Of a stretch of DNA of 28,222 nt, positions 7,764-15,647 are shown piece after piece. The stretch is from JBBRQP01 sp038226175 (GTDB lineage Bacteria; Cyanobacteriota; Cyanobacteriia; Gloeobacterales; Anthocerotibacteraceae). The translations under genes and the position numbers were made by a program. The stretch covers positions 1-28,222 of the forward strand of contig JBBRQP010000035.1 in NCBI GenBank assembly GCA_038226175.1, written 5' to 3'. The notes under the pieces were generated by a model, which did no database searches, was not told the origin of the DNA, and was given only the letters and a program-made list of their open reading frames with translations. The stretch's first letter is position 1; every line of letters starts with the position of its first letter.

Positions 7764-7784
7764 GATCAATCTTGAATTAGCCAG

Positions 7785-8933
7785 TTAATTTAAGTTGACC
7801 AACTGCGAATCTGCCAAGCGTTTGACCCAATCGGTAAAATAAATATAGTTGGCCTGTTGTTGCTTGGGTTGTTTGGTCGTCAGTGGATAGGGTGCTAGCC
7901 CTTGCATAGCGGCAGTCGTGACACAAAACATTGATTTTTGGAAGCTCAGACACAGCTGTACCCGCACATCATTACCTTGACGCAGACTTTGGTTATAAAA
8001 CTCTTGTAAATAAGGCGGCACAAAATGACGCATATCCTGCATCAACAAAGTGGGGGGAATACCCGGGCCGCCGATCGGTAAGGGGTCAGCGTAGAGGGCT
8101 CCGTAGTTAAAATCAGCTTGATCAGGAGAGATTTGTCGGGCTTGGGCGTTATAAGAAACAGTCCCCATAAAGGGTAGCGAACGAAAGAACACGGCCTCCA
8201 CATAAGGAACCGCTAGATCGCGTAGAAAGGTTAGCTTTGCACTCTTGGGTACAAGGTCATACACCTGACCATCAACTTTCACACGATAAATAAACGGTTG
8301 GTTAGCTGCTTTGACCAACCCATCACGCACATGATCGACTACCGCTCTAATTGAGCCAATTTTTCCCTGGTCATAAAGGTCTGCCAAGGTGAGAAACATG
8401 GGGCTCATCACTTGCCAAAATTGACCAAGAGCGCTGTAGTACACTAGCTGCCGTACTTGCTCCGGCAAAAAATCAGGGAAAAGACGATGCATCCCACGCA
8501 TCACATGATTAGCACGGACTTTGGCTTGGATTACTTTTTCACAACGGCTTTTAAATTCCGCGCTATCGAGATACAGATCTAACTCGGTACTACCATGCCA
8601 AAACATGCACTTCATACAATATTCAGCAAATTCATAATTTAAGCGGTCATGATTAAAATGTTTGAACACGCGAGCTACGGTCACATCGCCATTAAAATAT
8701 TTGAAAAACGGAAATAGAACCAGAAATTGTTGATCGGCTACATAGGACAAATTGCGCCAATAGGCATCAAGTACATGCCCATAGCTTTGTAAGACTCCGA
8801 CTACTTCTAGTAGGTTTTCGGTGGTATCGGGGATCAAAGCGCCGCCCGCTACTAGGCGGTCACGCACCTGCGCCAAAATAGGTTCGTCGAGAGATAAAGG
8901 GGTTTCTAGGCTAGCCGTCACAGGCAACTCCAA
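7785..8933 (-). CDS. CO2 hydration protein of NDH-1 CO2-uptake complexes (ChpX/ChpY; CupB/CupA family)
   Basis: These proteins sit on the specialised NDH-1MS/MS' complexes and turn CO2 into bicarbonate in the cytoplasm, driven by photosynthetic electron flow. The 382-residue protein matches the family along its length as I remember it: YGHVLDAYWRNLSYVADQQFLV, FPFFKYFNG, YEFAEYCMKCMFWHG at about 100-114, FPDFLPEQVRQLVYYSALGQFW, ADPLPIGGPGIPPTLLMQDMRHF, and SFQKSMFCVTTAAMQGLAPYPL near the end. The length is nearer the shorter, constitutive CupB/ChpX than the longer CupA, but I would not fix the paralogue from this alone. Its usual partners ndhF3/ndhD3 or ndhF4/ndhD4 are not beside it. It is convergent with modB (21-base gap) and divergent from holB. 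Confidence 0.92.
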   Translation of the reverse strand: MELPVTASLETPLSLDEPILAQVRDRLVAGGALIPDTTENLLEVVGVLQSYGHVLDAYWRNLSYVADQQFLVLFPFFKYFNGDVTVARVFKHFNHDRLNYEFAEYCMKCMFWHGSTELDLYLDSAEFKSRCEKVIQAKVRANHVMRGMHRLFPDFLPEQVRQLVYYSALGQFWQVMSPMFLTLADLYDQGKIGSIRAVVDHVRDGLVKAANQPFIYRVKVDGQVYDLVPKSAKLTFLRDLAVPYVEAVFFRSLPFMGTVSYNAQARQISPDQADFNYGALYADPLPIGGPGIPPTLLMQDMRHFVPPYLQEFYNQSLRQGNDVRVQLCLSFQKSMFCVTTAAMQGLAPYPLTTKQPKQQQANYIYFTDWVKRLADSQLVNLN

Positions 8934-9015
8934 ATCTAAATCGTCGTTAAAAACAAAAAGGCTTAAGGGAATTTTAACATTCTTATTTTCGGAGCGGGAT
9001 ACTTATGATGGAGAT

Positions 9016-9957
9016 ATGATGCTCACCCATGCAAGTACAGCGGTTAATTGGCAGCAAGTCTGCGGTCAACCCCAAGCGATCCAGATTTTGACCCAAGCCC
9101 TAGCCCAAGGACGCCTAGCCCAAGGCTATCTTTTTTATGGACCTAGTGGGGTGGGTAAAGCTTTGAGCGCGCGACTTTTTGTCCAAGCCCTGTTAGATGA
9201 CGTTGCCCCTCAGCCTGAAGATTTGCTTTGGCTCGAGCCTTCCTATAAAAAGGGAGAAAAGCTTTTTAGCGTTACTCAAGCCCAAGCTGAAGGTCTATCA
9301 ACACAAAATCTACCTCAAATTTACCTTGAGCAGATCCGCGAGGTCACTCGTTTTTTGAGCCATTATCCGGCACGCTCTAGCCGCAGGGTTGTCGTCATTG
9401 AAGGGGCGGATCTGATGAATGAACGGGCAGCTAATGCCTTTCTCAAAACCTTAGAGGAACCACAAAACAATGTCTTGATTTTGCTCGCTAATCAATTACA
9501 TCTTGTCTTACCCACGGTGCGCTCGCGCGCTCAGGCAATTCCATTCCATCGTCTTGCTGTAGAACTCCTGCACACCTTAGTCCCGGCTGATCATTACGAC
9601 CCCTATCCACCAGAGTTATTGATGATGGCGCAGGGAAGTGCGGGTGAATTAATCCGGATTATTAAACAATTTCAGCGCATGCCCAAAAATTTACTAGATT
9701 CTTTTTTTCCTTGGCCTTGTCAGTCTCTACCTTTGCTACGTTTGGCTCGAGAAATTGATTTACAGCTAGATGGTGTCGCCCAACGCTGGTTAATTGATTA
9801 TCTCCAGCAAAAACTCTGGTTATCACTTTATGAAGAGGGCTTGACCGAACAAACACGAGGGTTAGCGGCTTTAGAGGATTTACGTAAACAATTGATGCGT
9901 CATGTACAGCCACGTTTGGCCTGGGAGGTTGCCCTATTGACCACACTGCCTGACTAA
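9016..9957 (+). CDS. holB: DNA polymerase III delta-prime subunit (clamp-loader AAA+ protein)
   Basis: Delta-prime is the stator of the clamp loader that places the sliding clamp on DNA. The 313-residue protein begins with WQQVCGQPQAIQILTQAL, followed by an intact Walker A (YGPSGVGKA, about 41-49), the VVVIEGADLMNERAANAFLKTLEEP region that replaces Walker B and sensor 1, and RSRAQAIPF in place of the SRC motif. The four-cysteine zinc site of the E. coli protein is absent, which I believe is usual in cyanobacterial forms. The frame is open back to 8821, but the upstream part overlaps the divergent CO2-hydration gene. The double ATG at 9016/9019, preceded by GGAG, fits the family start. Confidence 0.93.
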   Translation: MMLTHASTAVNWQQVCGQPQAIQILTQALAQGRLAQGYLFYGPSGVGKALSARLFVQALLDDVAPQPEDLLWLEPSYKKGEKLFSVTQAQAEGLSTQNLPQIYLEQIREVTRFLSHYPARSSRRVVVIEGADLMNERAANAFLKTLEEPQNNVLILLANQLHLVLPTVRSRAQAIPFHRLAVELLHTLVPADHYDPYPPELLMMAQGSAGELIRIIKQFQRMPKNLLDSFFPWPCQSLPLLRLAREIDLQLDGVAQRWLIDYLQQKLWLSLYEEGLTEQTRGLAALEDLRKQLMRHVQPRLAWEVALLTTLPD

Positions 9958-9988
9958 ATCCTGTACACTAGTAAGCGGTTTGGCTGAT

Positions 9989-9999
9989 GTGTGAGGAGT
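9989..9999 (+). promoter_or_regulatory. Yfr1-complementary site overlapping the hpt ribosome-binding site
   Basis: GTGTGAGGAGT at 9989-9999 is the exact reverse complement of ACUCCUCACAC, the unpaired core conserved in the cyanobacterial small RNA Yfr1. It contains the hpt Shine-Dalgarno (GAGGAG, 9993-9998), seven bases before ATG 10006. Yfr1 is known to act by pairing with target leaders such as porin mRNAs. Pairing here would block the ribosome-binding site, so repression of hpt is the simple prediction. The minus strand has no flanking stem or GC-rich terminator, so this is a target-like site rather than a yfr1 gene. Chance is possible because part of the match is ordinary Shine-Dalgarno. 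Confidence 0.45.
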
Positions 10000-10005
10000 A
10001 AATTC

Positions 10006-10956
10006 ATGTTAACTAAAAATCCAATTTGGCAGTTTAGTCGTCCTCATACGATGATCGGAACTTCAATCAGTATTGTTAGCCTTTGGGGTATTGCCCTTTC
10101 TTATTTAGATCGTGCAACTGTAACTGGATCATTTCTCATAACCGTAAAATTTTTAGTTTTTGCCCTAGTAAGTTGTCTATTAGCAAATATATATATTGTT
10201 GGTCTCAATCAGCTTACTGATATCGAAATCGATCGCATTAATAAACCCTATTTACCTCTAGTTTCGGGTAAGCTCACTGTCCAGCAAGGCCAACTTGTGA
10301 TTGGTATTTGTCTGGCTCTGTCACTATTAATTGCGCTCTCCCAAGGATTTTTTTTGTTTGTGACCGTATTAGGTAGCATCCTTTTAGGAACAGCTTATTC
10401 GCTTCCACCATTTCGTCTAAAGCGATTCCCACTAGGCGCGGCATTATGTATTATTGTTGTCCGGGGCATAATCGTTAATTTAGGTATTTATGGCTACTTT
10501 GCGCGAGTTTTTCATAGCGCAGCACTCAGCCCAGTGATCTCAGGTTGGGCTAGACCTACCCTGTTAACAGGATTCATGGTGATCTTTGGCTGTGTAATTG
10601 CGCTATTTAAAGATATTCCAGACACGGTCGGAGACAAGGAAAATAATATTAAGACGTTTTCTCTAAAGTGGGGGCGGTCGCAGGTTTTCGTGTTGTGTAG
10701 TATTTTACTCGCCATAGATTATTTAGTTATGATTGGGATTGGCTGGTTAGGACCATGGATTGTTGGCTCTGGTCGTGGTCAAAACATGCTGTGGATTTCT
10801 AATTTGTTGTTTCTCGGATTGTTACTTTGGAACTATTATCAAGTCCAGCCTCAGAGTGAAGTAGATTACACACAATTTTATCAATTTATCTGGAAGTTAT
10901 TTTATCTTGAATATATATTTTTCTCAGTTGCCTGTTTATTAGCGTTGACGGTTTGA
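10006..10956 (+). CDS. hpt: Homogentisate phytyltransferase (tocopherol synthesis, UbiA superfamily)
   Basis: HPT (VTE2, slr1736-type) joins homogentisate to phytyl diphosphate to give 2-methyl-6-phytylbenzoquinol, the committed step to tocopherol, in the membrane. The 316-residue protein starts with the family's FSRPHTMIGTS. It has the first Asp site NQLTDIEIDRINKPYLPLVSG (from residue 68), then AYSLPPFRLKR and VRGIIVNLGIY, and the second site FKDIPDTVGD, followed by NNIKTFSLKWG. About nine hydrophobic segments span the protein. The frame extends to a GTG at 9991, but GAGGAG at 9993-9998 is ideally placed for the ATG at 10006. It lies 48 bases after holB and could be read from the same transcript. 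Confidence 0.95.
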   Translation: MLTKNPIWQFSRPHTMIGTSISIVSLWGIALSYLDRATVTGSFLITVKFLVFALVSCLLANIYIVGLNQLTDIEIDRINKPYLPLVSGKLTVQQGQLVIGICLALSLLIALSQGFFLFVTVLGSILLGTAYSLPPFRLKRFPLGAALCIIVVRGIIVNLGIYGYFARVFHSAALSPVISGWARPTLLTGFMVIFGCVIALFKDIPDTVGDKENNIKTFSLKWGRSQVFVLCSILLAIDYLVMIGIGWLGPWIVGSGRGQNMLWISNLLFLGLLLWNYYQVQPQSEVDYTQFYQFIWKLFYLEYIFFSVACLLALTV

Positions 10957-11064
10957 GCATATTTTTATCCTCCGTATTTAACGCAAAGTCTAAACCGCAA
11001 TTATACGGTCGCCCTAACTCTAATAAGCACCCTAACCTAAGCTATATTCCCCTAGAGACCTCAG

Positions 11065-12141
11065 ATGATCTATCTAAGACAATGTTTGTTTTTGGTAGCG
11101 GGTTTGACCATAGCTCAGGTAGGGAGTACAAGCCTGATGGCCAAAACCTACTACATTAGCCCAACGGGAAATAACCGGGCTGATGGTCTATCGACCAATT
11201 CGGCATTGGCTACGATTCAGCAGGGCGTTGATCTAGCTCTAGCTGAGGATACCGTGTTTTTGACTACGGGAACCTACTTGCAAGATATGATTACCAAACG
11301 CTCTGGGACAGCCTCTAAACCGATTATTATTACTGGTGCAGTAGATGCTGTAGTCCGAGGACAAGGTGAAGATCATGTCTTCGAGATCAATCATAATTAC
11401 ATCACACTGCAAGGATTTACGATCAATGGGCGGTTTGAAGACCCTGATAGTAGCTCAGGTTATCGAGGAATTTTAATCTATGCTCAGGGTCAAGGCACCC
11501 GTCAAGGCGTTGAAGGATTGACCCTTGCTCATCTCAATCTGCGCAACTCTGCTGGTGAATGCGTTAGATTGCGTTACTTTGCTCAAAATAATGAGATTGC
11601 GCACAACCATATTAAAAATTGTGGGATCGATGATTTCCGATTTGATGGCGGTGGCAAAAATGGTGAAGGAATTTATATCGGTACAGCTCCCGAGCAACGC
11701 GATGATGGCAAAAACCCTACTACTGATCCCGATCAATCTAATAACAACTGGGTACATCATAATTTCTTTGATACACAAGGGAATGAATGTGTAGATATCA
11801 AAGAAGCAGCAACGGGAAATATTATTGAAAATAACTCTTGCACTGGGCAACAAGACCCTGATTCTGGTGGCTTTGATAGCCGAGGTAGTGGTAATACATT
11901 TCGATTTAACGAGGTTTTTGGTAATGTGGGTGCGGGCGTACGTCTCGGGGGTGATACCAGTCTTGATGGCACCCAAAACAATGTTTATAGCAACAATATC
12001 CACGACAATTTAGGCGGGGGCATCAAATTTCAGGCCACGCCCCAAGCTGAAATCTGTGGCAATACTATGCTTAACAATGCTAACAAAGATAGTACCGGAA
12101 CCTATGCGGCGCAGTACCAACCAACCCATGCCTGTAACTGA
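11065..12141 (+). CDS. Secreted right-handed parallel beta-helix protein (pectate-lyase-like)
   Basis: The 358-residue protein begins with a signal peptide (hydrophobic 4-24, ending SLMA before KTYY). YYISPTGNNRADG followed by LATIQQGVDLALAEDTVFLTTGTY is the DUF1565-type start seen in family 9 polysaccharide lyases (PelL-like) and other beta-helix proteins. The body is a run of short Asn/Gly-rich turns (NYITLQGFTI, NNEIAHNHIKNC, NNWVHHNFFDTQGN, NIIENNSC, GNTFRFNEVFGN, NNVYSNNIHDN) that form the rungs of a beta-helix. Six cysteines lie after residue 150, compatible with disulfides outside the cell. It may cut or bind an extracellular polysaccharide such as the strain's own sheath. I cannot assign a substrate or confirm lyase residues. 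Confidence 0.8.
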   Translation: MIYLRQCLFLVAGLTIAQVGSTSLMAKTYYISPTGNNRADGLSTNSALATIQQGVDLALAEDTVFLTTGTYLQDMITKRSGTASKPIIITGAVDAVVRGQGEDHVFEINHNYITLQGFTINGRFEDPDSSSGYRGILIYAQGQGTRQGVEGLTLAHLNLRNSAGECVRLRYFAQNNEIAHNHIKNCGIDDFRFDGGGKNGEGIYIGTAPEQRDDGKNPTTDPDQSNNNWVHHNFFDTQGNECVDIKEAATGNIIENNSCTGQQDPDSGGFDSRGSGNTFRFNEVFGNVGAGVRLGGDTSLDGTQNNVYSNNIHDNLGGGIKFQATPQAEICGNTMLNNANKDSTGTYAAQYQPTHACN

Positions 12142-12194
12142 ATCTCGCCCTTCATGGGATAATGAGAAGAGCAACACCAGCAAAGGCACAGGCG

Positions 12195-12743
12195 ATGGAG
12201 ATCAAAGAAGTTGAAGAGAAGATGCAAAAATCGCTGGAAGCAACCCGCAGTAATTTTAATAGCATTCGTACCGGAAGGGCTTCAGCCAGTTTGTTAGACC
12301 GTATTCTTGTTGATTATTATGGTACACCGACGCCACTCAAATCCCTGGCCAATATTTCAACCCCTGACTCGAGCACCATCACTATTCAGCCCTACGAGCG
12401 TTCTGCGGGCAAAAGCATCGAAAAAGCCATTGCCGAATCTGACATTGGCCTGACTCCCAATAACGATAACGGCATGATTCGCCTAAATATTCCTCCGCTC
12501 ACGCAAGATCGGCGTAAAACTCTGGTCAAAACCCTACAAGGTTCCGCCGAAGAAGGTCGTGTTGCCCTGCGTAATCATCGCCGTGAAGCCATTGATGCAA
12601 TGCGCCGCAAAGAAAAAGATAAATCAGTCTCCGAAGACCAAGTACGCGATTTTCAAAATGCTATTCAGAAGCTGACTGATAAATACATTGAGCAAGTTGA
12701 TAAGCTGACCACTGCTAAAGAAAAAGAGATCATGACTGTTTGA
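12195..12743 (+). CDS. frr: Ribosome recycling factor
   Basis: RRF works with EF-G to split the ribosome after termination. The 182-residue protein shows the full family sequence: MQKSLEATRSNFNSIRTGRASASLLDRI at the start of the three-helix bundle, VDYYGTPTPL, the beta-domain with TITIQPYERSAGKSIEKAIAESDIGLTPNNDG-type residues, LTQDRRKTLVK, RNHRREAIDAMRR, and a final helix ending in KEKEIMTV. The frame is open from 12162, but the upstream ATG adds 11 residues the family does not have. The ATG at 12195 (MEIKEVEEKM) matches the normal start. pyrH, the usual neighbour, is not here. The gene converges on the glycoside hydrolase with a 6-base gap. Confidence 0.97.
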   Translation: MEIKEVEEKMQKSLEATRSNFNSIRTGRASASLLDRILVDYYGTPTPLKSLANISTPDSSTITIQPYERSAGKSIEKAIAESDIGLTPNNDNGMIRLNIPPLTQDRRKTLVKTLQGSAEEGRVALRNHRREAIDAMRRKEKDKSVSEDQVRDFQNAIQKLTDKYIEQVDKLTTAKEKEIMTV

Positions 12744-12749
12744 TGTTGG

Positions 12750-14231
12750 TCAACTAAACAGATCCACTACGGCTTGTTGGGCTTGTTGTCGCGGGCTGTA
12801 GGCATAAATACGTTCGATAGTTGATGCCAGATTTTGTAATAAATAAGGGTTACCATAACTCACCACCACCACCCGGGTGCGCGTAGACAACGCCTGCAAG
12901 AAGTTTTCTAAGGCCTGCGATAAACACGTGTAGCTGTGATAGGGGCCTGTAGCCAATAGCAGATGCACCAGTACCCACTCAGCCGAGCCTAGAGCCGGAA
13001 ATTCTTGGGTATTGTCAGCTAAAACATAGCTTTGAGGATGAAGCTGCGTGATTAAAGGGGCAAGCGGTGATTTTGGAGAAAAAACCAACACGTTTTTCCA
13101 GCGGTTAGGATCTGCTTGCAGACTAGGCAGAGCAGAATGCAACTGTAGTCTGAGTCCTTGGGCATAAAGCTCATGACTGCGCTGTCTGTGAGTTAGCCAG
13201 TCTATGCTTTTGGTGAAAACAGGAATCTGAGCCTTAGCCATCAAAATTCTTGTGACCGATGCCTCGAGGCGTTCTCGAGAAATTTGCCTTATTTGTACCG
13301 CTTCGATCATAGCTGCGTAAGCTGTGGGTAAATCTTGGGGCATCAAGATAATGTCAGCCCCGGCGAGAACCGCGCGTACCGCAGCTTGCCCCGCACCATA
13401 ACGATCAGTAATAGCGTGCATCGTCAGGGCATCCGTGACGATAAGACCCGTAAAGCCCCACTGTTTGCGCAAAATTTCTGTCAACACAAAAGGCGACAAA
13501 CTCGCTGGCAAGTCGGATGCGTCAAGCTCAGGAACCTGCAAATGTGCCGCCATAACTGCACTAACCCCCGCAGCAATCAGCGCTCGAAACGGAGGCCAGT
13601 GCGCCTCGCTTAGCTGGTCTTGGCTCAACATCAGCTGAGGCAGTGCCAGATGAGAATCACTATCTACATCGCCGTGTCCTGGAAAATGTTTGGCACAGCT
13701 CAGTACACCACCAGCCTGTAAGCCGCGCAAAAACGCCAAACTATGAGTTTGTACCTGTGCAGCTTGTTCACCAAAAGCGCGGACATTGATCACCGGATTT
13801 AGGGGATTACTATTGACATCTGCTAAAGGCTCGAGCACCCAATTAATACCAACGCTGAGGGCTTCGTCAGCAGTAATCAAGCCCGCTTCATAACAAGCCG
13901 CTGATCCAGCTTGAGCTAAAGCCATAGCCGGAGGTAGACAGGTCGCACCCATAAAATGTTGACCGGCTCCCTCTTCAAGGTCAGCGCAGATCAGTAAGGG
14001 AACCGCGCTCAAGCGCTGGAGTTCACGAATTTTGACGGTGCTTTCGGTCACACTACCGCCAAAAATTAGGAAACCACCGACCTGATAATCGGTCACTGCC
14101 GCTAGGGTGTCGGCCTCACTCAGGTCTCGTTCTGAATACAGACGGTCTTGATCGCGTTGATAGCCACTAGTGCGCACTACAAAAAGTTGTCCGATTAATT
14201 TGGCAACTGACCACCCCGCCAGCTTTTCCAT
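12750..14231 (-). CDS. Glycoside hydrolase family 3, beta-N-acetylhexosaminidase-like (NagZ-type)
   Basis: NagZ-type enzymes remove N-acetylglucosamine from cell-wall muropeptides during peptidoglycan recycling. The first 350 residues form the GH3 barrel: VGGFLIFGG, ICADLEEGAG, CAKHFPGHGDVDSDSHLALP at about 179-198 (Lys181-His182 for substrate binding, and the Asp-x-His loop ending at His194 that serves as acid/base in NagZ), VMAAHLQVPELD, and IVTDALTMHAI with the nucleophile Asp267. The remaining 140 residues form a second domain like that of longer, two-domain NagZ proteins. No signal peptide is visible, which favours a cytoplasmic role. The protein is complete at 493 residues, and exact specificity is inferred. 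Confidence 0.9.
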   Translation of the reverse strand: MEKLAGWSVAKLIGQLFVVRTSGYQRDQDRLYSERDLSEADTLAAVTDYQVGGFLIFGGSVTESTVKIRELQRLSAVPLLICADLEEGAGQHFMGATCLPPAMALAQAGSAACYEAGLITADEALSVGINWVLEPLADVNSNPLNPVINVRAFGEQAAQVQTHSLAFLRGLQAGGVLSCAKHFPGHGDVDSDSHLALPQLMLSQDQLSEAHWPPFRALIAAGVSAVMAAHLQVPELDASDLPASLSPFVLTEILRKQWGFTGLIVTDALTMHAITDRYGAGQAAVRAVLAGADIILMPQDLPTAYAAMIEAVQIRQISRERLEASVTRILMAKAQIPVFTKSIDWLTHRQRSHELYAQGLRLQLHSALPSLQADPNRWKNVLVFSPKSPLAPLITQLHPQSYVLADNTQEFPALGSAEWVLVHLLLATGPYHSYTCLSQALENFLQALSTRTRVVVVSYGNPYLLQNLASTIERIYAYSPRQQAQQAVVDLFS

Positions 14232-14258
14232 GGTTTGAGTTTAGCACCGAAAGGCAAC

Positions 14259-15239
14259 CTAGCAGTATTGGCGCAACACTTGCTGATGCTGAGAGCGACG
14301 AATTTTTTGGAGGGCATCGCGCTCGATCTGACGAATCCGTTCATAGGTGAGATTGAGCATCAGCCCGACTTCCTTGAGGGTAAGACCGGGTTGTTCGCCG
14401 TCTAAGCCAAAGCGCAGATTAAGCACCGATTGCTCAAGCGGACGCAAATGTACCAGCGCTTGAGCCAGATCACGCTTGAGGGTTTCGAGAGTCAACGCGT
14501 GCTGGATATGACTGGCGTCTAAGTCTTCAAGTAAGTCGCCCAAAACCAGATCACCCGAGCTACCGACTGGGGTTTCGAGCGAGACGGGCAGACGCGAGAC
14601 ATCTTGTAAGAGACGAATTTTACTGGTTTTAATTGCCAGGGCTAGAGCGAGGTCTTGTTCAGAAGGGCGATGACCATGATCTTCAATAAATTGCCGCATC
14701 GTCTGGCGCATCCGGCGTAGTTTTTCGGTAACATGAATCGGCAGGCGAATGGTACGGGCTTGATTGGAGATGGCGCGGGTAATACCTTGACGAATCCACC
14801 AAGTGGCGTAAGTACTAAAGCGATATCCTTTTTCCGGATCAAATTTTTCGGTCGCACGCATCAAGCCGATATTCCCTTCTTGGATCAAATCCAGAAAAGG
14901 GACACTGCGATTGGTATATTTTTTGGCAATTGAGACTACCAAACGCAAATTAGCATTGATTAACTTGCGCTGGGCATGGCTCCCTTGCTGACGTTGACGT
15001 TGGAGTTGTGGTAAAGGTAATTCTAGATATTGAGCCACTGTTTCCCAGGTAGTGGGCTGGTCGATACTGAGCCGTTGGTGTGTTTCTTCGAGGACGGCAC
15101 CGCGTTGAATCAACCGTGCTAGGTGAACTTCTTCCTCTGGACTTACCCGCTCAATCCGACCAATACCATTGAGATAATGGTCTACTGCATCATCAGAAAA
15201 ATGGGTCATGTCCTCGTCATACTGCCGCTCTACTACCAT
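14259..15239 (-). CDS. Group 2 sigma-70 family RNA polymerase sigma factor
   Basis: The 326-residue protein has sigma regions 1.2 to 4 but no region 1.1, which marks the non-essential group 2 factors (SigB-SigE type) that cyanobacteria use for stress, light and nutrient responses. Visible landmarks are DAVDHYLNGIGRI (region 1.2), LRLVVSIAKKYTNR and LDLIQEGNIGLMRA (region 2.1-2.2), GYRFSTYATWWIRQGITRAI (2.3-2.4, core binding and -10 recognition), the HVTEKLRRM helix (region 3) and LTLKEVGLMLNLTYERIRQIE (4.2, -35 recognition). I chose ATG 15239, preceded by AAGGATGG, over a GTG at 15260. I cannot tell which subgroup it is. It is divergent from the XRE regulator at 15397. Confidence 0.94.
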   Translation of the reverse strand: MVVERQYDEDMTHFSDDAVDHYLNGIGRIERVSPEEEVHLARLIQRGAVLEETHQRLSIDQPTTWETVAQYLELPLPQLQRQRQQGSHAQRKLINANLRLVVSIAKKYTNRSVPFLDLIQEGNIGLMRATEKFDPEKGYRFSTYATWWIRQGITRAISNQARTIRLPIHVTEKLRRMRQTMRQFIEDHGHRPSEQDLALALAIKTSKIRLLQDVSRLPVSLETPVGSSGDLVLGDLLEDLDASHIQHALTLETLKRDLAQALVHLRPLEQSVLNLRFGLDGEQPGLTLKEVGLMLNLTYERIRQIERDALQKIRRSQHQQVLRQYC

Positions 15240-15341
15240 AAGTACCCATCCTTGCGTCACATATTAGTACTGTAGAAAATTCATGTTTTGGGCAGTAAAT
15301 GAAAATCGATCCTATGCCTCAGTTTTTTCTAATGGTATTTA

Positions 15342-15362
15342 TTCAATTTTCCTTCAATTTTC
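15342..15362 (+). repeat. Pair of 10-base direct repeats upstream of the XRE regulator
   Basis: TTCAATTTTC occurs at 15342-15351 and again at 15353-15362, a spacing of 11 bases or one DNA turn. The pair lies 34-55 bases before the start of the small XRE regulator, where controller proteins of restriction systems usually bind their own operator. A related inverted heptamer, GAAAATT, is at 15275-15281 nearer the sigma gene. The AT-rich setting makes chance repeats more likely. Confidence 0.35.
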
Positions 15363-15396
15363 TTCTAAACTAAGTAAGTCCTAGCCTCATTAACCC

Positions 15397-15645
15397 ATGT
15401 CTACTGTAGTTCAGCCAGCCAATTTGATTGGCACACGAGTACGCTGGCTACGAGAGCGGCTCCAACTCACTCAAGATGAATTAGCGGGACGCTTGGCGCA
15501 CTATGGTGTACATCTCGATTATGTCAAAATCGGGCAGATCGAAAATCGTAAACGGCGCGTCGTGGACTGGGAATTAGTGGGGTTTGCCAAATCCTTAGGA
15601 GTTTCGGTAAATTGGCTGTTAACTGGGGATGAGGAACGACTTTAG
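15397..15645 (+). CDS. Small XRE-family helix-turn-helix regulator
   Basis: The 82-residue protein is almost entirely one Cro/C1-type DNA-binding domain: VRWLRERLQLTQDELAGRLA holds helices 1-2 and the start of the recognition region, then VKIGQIENRKRRVVDWELVGFAKSLGVSVNWLL completes the five-helix fold. It resembles stand-alone regulators such as restriction controller proteins and antitoxins, but is not specific to either. The next gene starts two bases after its stop, so both are made from one transcript and it may control that pair. Tandem repeats just upstream are candidate operators. Confidence 0.88.
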   Translation: MSTVVQPANLIGTRVRWLRERLQLTQDELAGRLAHYGVHLDYVKIGQIENRKRRVVDWELVGFAKSLGVSVNWLLTGDEERL

Positions 15646-15647
15646 CC

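Noticed and set aside
8821..9015. N-terminal extension of the holB frame
   Set aside because: It overlaps the start of the CO2 hydration protein gene on the other strand and adds basic residues absent from the family. The double ATG at 9016 fits the delta-prime start.
9080..9130. Repeated CCCAAG/GCCCAAGG units near the start of holB
   Set aside because: They encode the normal Gln/Ala-rich helix of delta-prime (QALAQGRLAQG) and show no repeat-array structure.
9940..10025. The minus strand contains ACTCCTCACAC and could be the yfr1 gene itself
   Set aside because: Yfr1 has a stem-loop on each side of the motif and a GC-rich terminator. The flanks here have neither, and the site sits exactly on a ribosome-binding site.
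10953..11159. 68-residue open frame between hpt and the beta-helix gene
   Set aside because: It overlaps the signal-peptide region of the beta-helix gene in another frame, has no recognisable sequence pattern, and runs through the promoter-like gap.
5168..14938. The same 16-base string (TTGGCAATTGAGACTA) occurs inside tsaD and on the opposite coding sense of the sigma gene
   Set aside because: It encodes conserved residues in each gene (LAIETS and VVSIAKK regions), is not flanked by further similarity, and is best explained by chance.
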